Assembly: GCF_022234545.1 (NCBI RefSeq)
Contig: NZ_JAIEUI010000005.1
Coordinates: forward strand, 1 to 64,000
Direction of reading: 5' to 3'
Origin: Paenibacillus piscarius
GTDB lineage: Bacteria > Bacillota > Bacilli > Paenibacillales > Paenibacillaceae
DNA: 64,000 nucleotides
The notes beneath the pieces were generated by a model. That model worked only from the letters and a program-made list of their open reading frames with translations, did no database searches and was not told the DNA's origin. A program made the position numbers and the translations under genes. Numbering within the stretch: position 1 is the first letter of the stretch; every line of letters starts with the position of its first letter. Of this stretch, positions 58,050-64,000 are shown one piece after another.

Positions 58050-59039
58050 ATGGGATTTCGGATCATCAAAACGGCGGCTGCAACTCTGCTGTCCATTCTG
58101 CTGGCAGCCGCCGCAGGCATCCCGAATGCGCAAAGCGCGGGGCTGCTTGCCATTCTCGGGGTGGAAACCACCCGCAAACGGAGTCTTCGTACCATTACGG
58201 CACGCTTTTTCGCCTCTTTGGTAGGGCTCTTTTTGGGTTGTATTCTGTTCTACACCCTGGGCTTTCATTATTGGGTGCTCGGACTGTATGTACTGTTCGG
58301 CTTCCCGCTGATCGTCCGCTCCGGCTTCAAGGAAGGGATTGTGACCAGCTCGGTTATTGTCTTCCGCGTATTCGGACAAGCTGAACTGACAGTTCATATT
58401 CTGCTGCAGCAGATCGAGCTGCTGGCGATCGGACTCGGCTCGGCCGGACTCGTGAACTTCGCTTATATGCCGCCCGCCGGGGGGATTATGGCCGGTATCC
58501 GCAAGGAGGTGGACGGCTATTTCTCGGTCATCTTCCGCCAGATGGCCCGCACGCTGCGTGATCCGGGCTACCTGTGGGACGGGAAGGAGCTGATTGGCGC
58601 TGGAGAAGCAGTTCAGAAGGGGCTGAATGCCGCTGCGAGGGAAATGGAGAATCATGTGATCCACCCGGATGAAGCCTGGAATGTCTACTTCTATATGCGC
58701 AAGGAGCAGTTAGAGTCCATCCAGAACATGATGCAGCTGCTCTCCCAGGTCTACCGCCAGCTGCCGCACGGGGATATGGTGGCGGAGCTGTTCGACCAGC
58801 TTAGCGGGGATGTGCTGGCTGAGGAATACACTGGCCGGACCGAGCGGCTGCTGGAAGCACTGGAGCAGGAATTCCAGGAGATGGAGCTGCCGGATTCACG
58901 CGAGGAATTCGAGATCCGTTCGGCGATCCTGCAGCTGTGCCGGGAGCTGGCACTGTACCTGAAGATTGCGAAGCGCTACAAGAGTCCGGTTGAAGGACGT
59001 CCGGTCAAGGACAAGCAACCTGCGGGCGGCAAGCTGTGA
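58050..59039 (+). CDS. Aromatic acid exporter family protein (FUSC-like)
   Basis: A 329-residue protein. The N-terminal part has four to five membrane helices (TAAATLLSILLAAAAGIP, LVGLFLGCILFYTLG, LGLYVLFGFPLIV) and the C-terminal half is a soluble helical domain rich in acidic residues. This is the layout of the YqjA/ArAE_1 group of Bacillales, homologous to half of AaeB-type exporters. ATG 58050 has TAGGAGAG 8 bases upstream; the frame open to 57930 overlaps the permease and is not used. Substrate is unknown. Confidence 0.85.
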   Translation: MGFRIIKTAAATLLSILLAAAAGIPNAQSAGLLAILGVETTRKRSLRTITARFFASLVGLFLGCILFYTLGFHYWVLGLYVLFGFPLIVRSGFKEGIVTSSVIVFRVFGQAELTVHILLQQIELLAIGLGSAGLVNFAYMPPAGGIMAGIRKEVDGYFSVIFRQMARTLRDPGYLWDGKELIGAGEAVQKGLNAAAREMENHVIHPDEAWNVYFYMRKEQLESIQNMMQLLSQVYRQLPHGDMVAELFDQLSGDVLAEEYTGRTERLLEALEQEFQEMELPDSREEFEIRSAILQLCRELALYLKIAKRYKSPVEGRPVKDKQPAGGKL

Positions 59040-59123
59040 GTGTAAGTTCAGCGGGAAATATATAGCTCAAGTATTCACATTACGGTGTAAAATAACGATA
59101 AGAAACATAAGCACAAAAAGTGA

Positions 59124-59168
59124 GCGGGTCTGTTCCGTCATGCCCAGGCATCCGCAGATCCAGCCCGC
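59124..59168 (+). other. Structured leader upstream of the HD-GYP gene
   Basis: GCGGG...CCCGC, GTCTG...CAGAT and ATGC...GCAT stems nest in about 45 bases. A riboswitch consensus (cyclic di-GMP or other) is not recognised, but the position 100 bases before an HD-GYP gene is of interest. Nothing else was seen in 59040-59267. Confidence 0.4.
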
Positions 59169-59267
59169 ACTTCATAGTTCTGATAGATGGCTCTACCGTA
59201 AGCCGCGAAGCTTTCCAATATAGCGGGGTTCACTCCGGTGAACTTCTGCACTGGCAGGTGAAGAAAT

Positions 59268-60290
59268 ATGAACAACAGCAATGAACAATATATCGGAAAA
59301 CAGCTTGCAGCCAACCTCTTCAATCATAGCGGCGTATTTGTGCTCCCGGCTATGACCCTGTTAAACAGCGAGCATATCCGTCTGATCACACAGCACAAGA
59401 TCTTTCTTACGCCGCAGGATGTGCTGCAGGTGGACAGCGCTGCGTTCTATCAGCTGGCCGTGGATGAGTGCACGGCGGCGATGGAGAGCATCTTCGAGGA
59501 GCTGCGCTACACCAAGACCAAAAGGCTGCCTATGCTGGAGATCAGAAATGAAGTAATTCCGTTCATCCAGCAGGTCAGCGAGAAGAATGATTTCTACGGG
59601 ATTCTGGCAGCGCTGCAGACCAAGGATGATTATACATACAGACATAATGTGGCGGTGGGGATTATCTCCACTCTGCTCGGCAAATGGCTGAAGCTGAAGC
59701 CGGAGGAGCTAAGTATGCTGACGACCGCCGCAACCCTCCATGACATCGGCAAGGTGATGATCCCGGCTGAGATTCTGACCAAGCCCGGTCCGCTGGACAG
59801 CGAAGAATATGAGCTGATGAAGAAGCATACGACGTTCGGCTATGAGATGATCCGTGATACACCAGGCACGACTCACATGCAGGCACTGGTCGCCCTGCAG
59901 CATCATGAACGGATGGACGGCACCGGCTATCCGTTCGGCGTGATGGGTCACCGGATTACCGACTTCAGCAAAATTGTAGCGGTGGCGGATGTGTTCCACG
60001 CGATGACCTCCGACCGCTTCTACCGCAACGCCGCGCCGCTCTATGAGGTGCTGAAGCAGATGGATGACAATGTCTACGGCAAGCTGGACCCGTATATCTG
60101 CAGCGTGTTCATTCACAAGCTCATGCAGTCGATGATCGGCAACGATGTGCTGCTCACAGACGGGCAGATCGGCAAAATCATCATGATTCTGGCCCATGAT
60201 CCGCTGCGTCCGCTGGTGAACATCGGCGAAGACTTCATTGACCTTAGCCGCCACCGGCAGCTCGGGGTGGTCCGTGTGCTGCCGCAGTAA
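59268..60290 (+). CDS. HD-GYP domain protein, putative cyclic di-GMP phosphodiesterase
   Basis: A 340-residue protein. The C-terminal HD-GYP domain reads YRHNVAVGIISTLLG, TLHDIGKVMIPAEIL, then HHERMDGTGYP with the GYP motif. The HD pair and downstream His residues needed for metal binding are present. The N-terminal 130 residues are unlike known sensor domains. HD-GYP proteins degrade cyclic di-GMP to GMP or pGpG. AGGTGAAG lies upstream. No GGDEF gene is adjacent. Confidence 0.9.
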   Translation: MNNSNEQYIGKQLAANLFNHSGVFVLPAMTLLNSEHIRLITQHKIFLTPQDVLQVDSAAFYQLAVDECTAAMESIFEELRYTKTKRLPMLEIRNEVIPFIQQVSEKNDFYGILAALQTKDDYTYRHNVAVGIISTLLGKWLKLKPEELSMLTTAATLHDIGKVMIPAEILTKPGPLDSEEYELMKKHTTFGYEMIRDTPGTTHMQALVALQHHERMDGTGYPFGVMGHRITDFSKIVAVADVFHAMTSDRFYRNAAPLYEVLKQMDDNVYGKLDPYICSVFIHKLMQSMIGNDVLLTDGQIGKIIMILAHDPLRPLVNIGEDFIDLSRHRQLGVVRVLPQ

Positions 60291-60325
60291 CCCATTTACC
60301 GGACCTGATGGTGCACAACATATAG

Positions 60326-60366
60326 AAGCAGCGATTCCCTGGTTTGGGGAGGCGCTGCTTTTTTTT
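60326..60366 (+). terminator. Terminator after the HD-GYP gene
   Basis: AGCAGCG/CGCTGCT with an inner TCCC/GGGGA stem and eight T residues. Confidence 0.85.
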
Positions 60367-60491
60367 CGGAGCTGAGGACTCATAACAGGCAGAATCCGGC
60401 AATAAAATGAACCAGAGGGATGAATAAACGGGCTCCGGGGGCTTACCCAAATTTATTTCTACTCTAACAATCAACAAATGCCCAGAACGTG

Positions 60492-60499
60492 CATACACT
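60492..60499 (+). promoter_or_regulatory. Sigma-E -10 of the cotE promoter
   Basis: CATACACT is a perfect match to the sigma-E -10 (CATACAMT) 35 bases before the cotE start; the -35 is weak. B. subtilis cotE also has a sigma-E promoter. Confidence 0.45.
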
Positions 60500-60533
60500 T
60501 GATAGTGAATGATTGTATGGAGGAGGTTCAAAG

Positions 60534-61091
60534 ATGTCATTAAGCCATAAACGTCAAACAAGGGAGATCATTACGAAGGCAGTTTGCGGCAAAGGTCGTA
60601 AGTTCTCTACAGCAACTCATACCGTGACTCCGCCACATCATCCGACTAGTATTCTGGGGGCATGGATTATTAACCACCAGTACGAAGCGGTTGCCGCCGG
60701 GAACGGAATCGAAGTAATCGGTACCTATGATGTGAACATCTGGTATTCGTACGACAAAAACAAACAGACTGAGGTCGCCAAGGAAACGGTCTCCTATGTG
60801 GAGCTCATTCCATTGTCGTATCTCGACCCGAGACACCGTGCTTCCACAGCGCAGGTCTCTGCGGAGGCAACGCAGGAACCGAATTGCGTGGAAGCCGGAG
60901 TATCGCCGGGCGGCGGCAGTGTGACACTGCGGGTGGAACGCGAGTTCGAGGCGGAGCTGGTGGCTGAGACCAAGGTCCGCGTGTATGTCAGCGATCTGGG
61001 TGATGATCCGGAAGACAAGGATTATGATTTTGAAGGCGAGAGCTTCGATTACGATGATCTGGACCCTGACGCACTGGATGATGAGTTGTAG
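60534..61091 (+). CDS. cotE: Outer spore coat morphogenetic protein CotE
   Basis: A 185-residue protein matching CotE in sequence pattern: REIITKAVCGKGRKFSTAT, then TSILGAWIINHQYEA, YDVNIWYSYDKNKQTEVAKETV and EREFEAELVAETKVRVYV, followed by a long acidic tail (DDPEDKDYDFEGESFDYDD). CotE organises the outer coat around the forespore. ATG 60534 is 7 bases after GGAGGAGG. In B. subtilis the order is miaB-ricA-cotE-mutS; here cotE lies 38 kb beyond ricA. Confidence 0.95.
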   Translation: MSLSHKRQTREIITKAVCGKGRKFSTATHTVTPPHHPTSILGAWIINHQYEAVAAGNGIEVIGTYDVNIWYSYDKNKQTEVAKETVSYVELIPLSYLDPRHRASTAQVSAEATQEPNCVEAGVSPGGGSVTLRVEREFEAELVAETKVRVYVSDLGDDPEDKDYDFEGESFDYDDLDPDALDDEL

Positions 61092-61162
61092 GATGCAAGG
61101 CGCCGCTTGCCGCTGTCACTGTGCGGGATATGATCCATTATATGTAGAGAGGGCAGCGGCGA

Positions 61163-61187
61163 AGAGGGCGAATGCCCTCTTTTTTTT
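61163..61187 (+). terminator. Terminator of cotE
   Basis: AGAGGGC/GCCCTCT around GAAT, then eight T residues. Confidence 0.85.
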
Positions 61188-61298
61188 GAAAAAAGGGGAT
61201 TTATTTATTCTTGGGGGGTGGAGAGACTGGCAGGATGGATAGGGGGATGTGTGATTGGGGACGGCGGTTATGGATAGAAGAGAGAATGTGGTGTAATG

Positions 61299-61371
61299 GT
61301 GCACTTGAATATAGCGGGTGTGGGTGAAATGAGGGGATGAAGGGGATTAGTGCACCTGAAATTAGTCAAAT
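61299..61371 (+). repeat. Pair of GTGCAC-containing intergenic repeats, 51-bp pitch
   Basis: GTGCACTTGAA (from 61299) and GTGCACCTGAA (from 61350) are 51 bases apart, with a G-rich spacer ATAGCGGGTGTGGGTGAAAT. Pitch and spacer match the repeats at 30.8 kb and the window start; a single related copy lies at 9.39 kb. Confidence 0.65.
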
Positions 61372-61437
61372 GTGGGTTTGAGGCGGAAAATGCAGTTGGC
61401 GCGGCTTGAACCTATTCTGATGGACGGAGGCCAAGTC

Positions 61438-62994
61438 ATGAATGAGGGGCTTCACTTATTCCGGGGTCTGGCACCGGATCAGATTGAACACAGGCTCCGG
61501 CGCTGCGGGATTGAGGCGGACCCGGTTGCGCTCGCACGGCAGGCCCGGAACAAGGAAACGAAAGATCATATTACATATTCCCTGGGACAAGACTCTGGAA
61601 GCTACAGACAGCATTACCGGGTGGCGGTCTTCAATCTGGCAGTGCTGGAATGCCGCCCGTTCGGGGCCGGCGCAGCCATGGGCGGAGTGTTACGTGGCAG
61701 TGGCGAAATACGGAATGGCGTAGATGCAGTTGGAAGGATAGAGTATAGGACGAGTCAGGCGTATCCTGGAGGGCAGGGGGAGGATGGAAGTGAGGGAAGG
61801 CGCGCTGATGGATGGAGTGGAGATGAACAGGCGGGATTAGCGGGGCGGAGCGGAGCCGGGCATGGGCAGCTTGGAGAGCAGAGGGAGGATGGAAGTGAGG
61901 GAAGGCGTGCCGATGGCTGGAGCGGGTATGAACAGGCGGGATTAGCAGAGCGGAGCGGAGAAGCGCGCGGCACGGCCGGTGTACTCTACACGACGGCGGT
62001 GAGGGCGCTGTATAGCCTCGGACTGGACAGCGGCGAGGTGGAGCTGCGGGCCATGGGCGGGCGGCGGTATGCGGTGACAGGCATCGCTCCGCTGATGCCT
62101 GTTCCCGGCACGCCGCTGCCTGAGCCGTACCGGACCGCTTCCGCCGGGCTGGACCGGCTGCTGGCCCTTGAGCCGCCCGGACGCCCCGGGCTGCTGATGG
62201 GCATGGACCCGGAGTTCCTGCTGCTCCGGGCATCCACGGGCCGCGTCGTGCCGGCGTCGCGGCACCTGCCCACGGACGGCATCGCGGGCTGCGATGCCGG
62301 ACCCCCGGGAACGCACGGCGTGTTCCCGGTGGCGGAGCTGCGCCCCGCGCCGCGCGGTGAACCGCGGGCGCTGCTGGCGCAGCTCATGTCCGCCGCGCGC
62401 GAGGCGGACCGGCTCATTGCCGACCGCTCGCTCTGCTGGCGGGCGGGAGGCATGCCGCTGCGGGGCTGGGCCCTCGGCGGCCACCTGCACTTCAGCGGCG
62501 TCACGCTGTGTGCGCCGCTCCTGCGCGCGCTCGACAACTATCTCGCGCTGCCTATGTTCCTGCTGGAGGACGTCCGGGCTGCGGCCCGCCGTCCCCGTTA
62601 TGGCGTGCTCGGCGATTTCCGTCGGCAGCCGCATGGCGGCTTCGAGTACCGGACCCTGCCGAGCTTCCTGGTCTCCCCGGTCATTGCCAAAGGCGCGGTC
62701 GCCCTGGCTCACCTGATCGTGAGCCATTACGAAGACCTGCCGCTGCGCCCGCTCGACCGGGAAGACCTGCATGCCGCCTACTACAGCGGCGACAAAACCC
62801 CGCTGCGCGCAGCCTGGCCTCCGCTGGAGGCGCAGCTGCGCAGATTGGGCGGCTACACGGCCGCCGCCCGCTGGCTGGGTCCGCTGTGGCGGGCAATCGC
62901 CGCCCGGCGGACCTGGGATGAGGCGCGGGATATCCGCGCCTCCTGGCTCGGCAGCGCCCCGTCCGTCTCCGGGGCGCAGCGCCATTTAGAATAG
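61438..62994 (+). CDS. Amidoligase-like (COOH-NH2 ligase) protein with an internal tandem duplication
   Basis: A protein of about 518 residues. The C-terminal half has the glutamate-cysteine-ligase-fold hallmarks GMDPEFLLL (metal binding), LGGHLHFSG and FEYRTLPSF of the putative amidoligase family (phiEco32-like). Enzymes of this family form amide bonds with ATP; a role in coat or spore peptide modification is inferred from the neighbouring cotE. Residues about 105-180 are a low-complexity Gly/Glu/Arg-rich insert built from a near-perfect 35-residue tandem duplication (EDGSEGRRADGWSG). ATG 61438 has GGAGG 7 bases upstream; the longer frame to 61372 lacks a site. Confidence 0.75.
   Translation: MNEGLHLFRGLAPDQIEHRLRRCGIEADPVALARQARNKETKDHITYSLGQDSGSYRQHYRVAVFNLAVLECRPFGAGAAMGGVLRGSGEIRNGVDAVGRIEYRTSQAYPGGQGEDGSEGRRADGWSGDEQAGLAGRSGAGHGQLGEQREDGSEGRRADGWSGYEQAGLAERSGEARGTAGVLYTTAVRALYSLGLDSGEVELRAMGGRRYAVTGIAPLMPVPGTPLPEPYRTASAGLDRLLALEPPGRPGLLMGMDPEFLLLRASTGRVVPASRHLPTDGIAGCDAGPPGTHGVFPVAELRPAPRGEPRALLAQLMSAAREADRLIADRSLCWRAGGMPLRGWALGGHLHFSGVTLCAPLLRALDNYLALPMFLLEDVRAAARRPRYGVLGDFRRQPHGGFEYRTLPSFLVSPVIAKGAVALAHLIVSHYEDLPLRPLDREDLHAAYYSGDKTPLRAAWPPLEAQLRRLGGYTAAARWLGPLWRAIAARRTWDEARDIRASWLGSAPSVSGAQRHLE
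61780..61979 (+). repeat. In-frame 105-bp tandem duplication inside the amidoligase gene
   Basis: The sequence AGGATGGAAGTGAGGGAAGG occurs at 61781 and 61886, an offset of 105 bases (35 codons), with nearly identical flanks. The unit is G-rich. Confidence 0.8.
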
Positions 62995-63180
62995 CAGCGC
63001 AGCGCCTGCCTTCAGCGGCAGCACGGACTTTAAGCTTTTGCAAATTGGAAGCACAGACAGCCGCCACTCACGATCCGCCGCACCTTAGCGGGGAGTTAGT
63101 GTATAGCGCGCTGTTTTTTATTAAAGGTTGATTTTAGGAGATTTATATTCATAATTGTACCTGAAGGGGATGAATTCTAG

Positions 63181-63558
63181 TTGAGTAACCATAATATCAG
63201 CACAACTGCTTCAGGAGATGTAATTACTACCCGTTTGGTAGGTCGGATTAGAACAGAGGATGTTAATGAATGGTTTGCCGGCTTCGAGCAGGTGTGCACA
63301 CAATTTATTTCCGGCGGCCGGAGGTTCAAACTGCTGGTGGATAGACAAGGTTACACGCCGGATCATTTTTCGGTTCAAAAAGAATGGAAAGATAAATTCT
63401 TCAATGAGTCCATATTAACTCACAGCAAGGCTATTGCGTTTCTCCTGGAAGAAGGGGAGATCCTGAACCATTTACAGCAGACAAATACCAAGGAAGCTGT
63501 GAAATTTTTCGATGATTATGAACAGGCGTTGACCTGGCTGAATAATTATCCGCTGTAA
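63181..63558 (+). CDS. Small hypothetical protein, possible STAS-like fold
   Basis: A 125-residue cytosolic protein starting at TTG 63181 with AAGGGG about 13 bases upstream. The pattern of short strands and helices (DVITTRLVGRIRTEDVNEWF, FKLLVDRQGYTPDHFS) resembles SpoIIAA/STAS-like proteins, but no diagnostic motif is visible and the function is unknown. It precedes an extended extragenic region that ends the window. Confidence 0.65.
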   Translation: MSNHNISTTASGDVITTRLVGRIRTEDVNEWFAGFEQVCTQFISGGRRFKLLVDRQGYTPDHFSVQKEWKDKFFNESILTHSKAIAFLLEEGEILNHLQQTNTKEAVKFFDDYEQALTWLNNYPL

Positions 63559-63613
63559 ATGCTGATCGAACCTATTTGAACACAATCAACTGCTGGCGTG
63601 AGGCGCGGGGACG

Positions 63614-63708
63614 AAATGGAATCGAAAAACCGACCACAATCATAATGTACCAGTGTCTGGGCGTGAACCTCACGCGTCTCTCAAATGTATGCGGAAAACC
63701 AAACACAA
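63614..63708. repeat. Two diverged palindromic repeats
   Basis: AAATGGAATCGAAAAACCGA (63614-63633) resembles, after complementing, the window-start repeat. AAATGTATGCGGAAAACCAA (63683-63702) resembles the four-unit repeat at 30.8 kb. The pair links the two variants. Bases 63710-63960 hold no gene. Confidence 0.6.
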
Positions 63709-63973
63709 CCCGTGCTCGCGCCTCCAACACTAACCAGACTTTTATCCCCGGTCCCCTGGCATGAGCCACCTCAAAAAATTGACTTTTCATCAACAATCAT
63801 ACGCTTGATCCCCCTCCTTACCGCCGACTAACACCCGCATTATCCGCTAAATTTATTACTTTATATATCTCTCTCCACACTCATCCCGCACTCCCCCATC
63901 CTACCTTTCTGACACACCCCAGCTTTTAGCAGAAGCCCCTGGGTCTAGCGGGTAACGTAACCGGCGGAGTTTC

Positions 63974-63982
63974 TGCTATAAT
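63974..63982 (+). promoter_or_regulatory. Extended -10 at the window end
   Basis: TGCTATAAT (63974-63982) is an extended -10 box; in B. subtilis mutS follows cotE, so a gene just beyond the window is likely. Confidence 0.4.
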
Positions 63983-64000
63983 AGAGAACAGTAATGAAGT

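Noticed and set aside
59040..59267. Cyclic di-GMP riboswitch
   Set aside because: The conserved GEMM core and tetraloop-receptor sequences were not found; only a structured region is reported.
61631..62985. Long minus-strand frames opposite the amidoligase-like gene
   Set aside because: Arg/Pro/Ala-rich shadow translations; the plus strand has the conserved motifs and ribosome site.
1..64000. tRNA, rRNA, transposase or phage genes
   Set aside because: None recognised on either strand.

Overview
The window looks like a chromosome segment of an endospore-forming Gram-positive bacterium, most probably Paenibacillus. The reasons are the spore germination receptor genes (GerA, GerB and GerC types), spore coat genes cotE and cotD, ricA (ymcA) directly behind miaB, a bacillithiol reductase (YpdA type), strong AGGAGG ribosome binding sites, frequent GTG/TTG starts, a GC-rich coding bias and carbohydrate genes (GH88, GH8, rhamnose operon). 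No rRNA, tRNA, CRISPR array, insertion sequence or prophage was recognised.

Layout. 0-2.3 kb: an unsaturated-glucuronyl hydrolase (GH88) and its AraC regulator. 2.4-6.6 kb: a divergent spore germination receptor cluster. 6.8-9.3 kb: zwf and gnd, the oxidative pentose phosphate pathway. 9.5-12.2 kb: a small membrane protein, an L-cysteine desulfidase-like enzyme and an ankyrin protein. 12.2-17.6 kb: the L-rhamnose operon (DeoR regulator, a broken lactaldehyde reductase, rhaB, rhaA, rhaD). 17.7-20.2 kb: an old-yellow-enzyme, a lipoprotein and a MerR regulator whose frame is cut by a stop codon. 20.4-25.4 kb: miaB-ricA, then an NAD salvage group (NrtR-like Nudix protein, nicotinamidase, nicotinate phosphoribosyltransferase). 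25.5-30.7 kb: a secreted GH8 glucanase and a two-gene 2-oxoacid:ferredoxin oxidoreductase. 31-34 kb: a ROK regulator, MFS transporter and DUF1349 protein. 34-38.8 kb: cotD, moaB, a CobW GTPase, a Cys-rich copper protein, an ABC exporter and a HEPN-like protein. 38.9-47.5 kb: a YcaQ/AlkX-type DNA glycosylase, a heterodimeric ABC exporter with an attenuator-like leader, a HesB-like protein and a second ABC exporter. 47.6-55.1 kb: DUF441, ypdA, an ArsR regulator, HAD hydrolase, RsgA-type GTPase, azoreductase and several small unknown genes. 55.3-60.3 kb: a YtlA-C-D-like ABC importer, an aromatic-acid-exporter-like protein and an HD-GYP protein. 60.5-64 kb: cotE, an amidoligase-like protein and a small unknown protein.

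How the genes fit together. The rhamnose operon and the GH88 enzyme suggest growth on pectin-type (rhamnogalacturonan) polymers. The lactaldehyde reductase that would dispose of the aldolase product has lost its metal-binding half. In Bacillus subtilis miaB-ricA-cotE-mutS are adjacent; here about 38 kb separates ricA from cotE, and that interval holds most of the accessory genes.

The most interesting non-coding signals are: (1) a promoter, short leader ORF, hairpin and intrinsic terminator ahead of the heterodimeric ABC exporter, the layout of ribosome-mediated attenuation as in bmrB-bmrC-bmrD; (2) a family of intergenic repeats with an about 51-52 bp pitch, G-rich spacers and exchangeable palindromic cores, at the window start, 30.8 kb, 61.3 kb and 63.6 kb; (3) a self-contained small transcription unit at 51.2 kb with promoter, ribosome site, short cysteine-containing ORFs and a strong terminator; (4) several well-formed operator palindromes at promoters. 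Starts were chosen from ribosome binding site spacing, so several genes begin downstream of their longest open frame.
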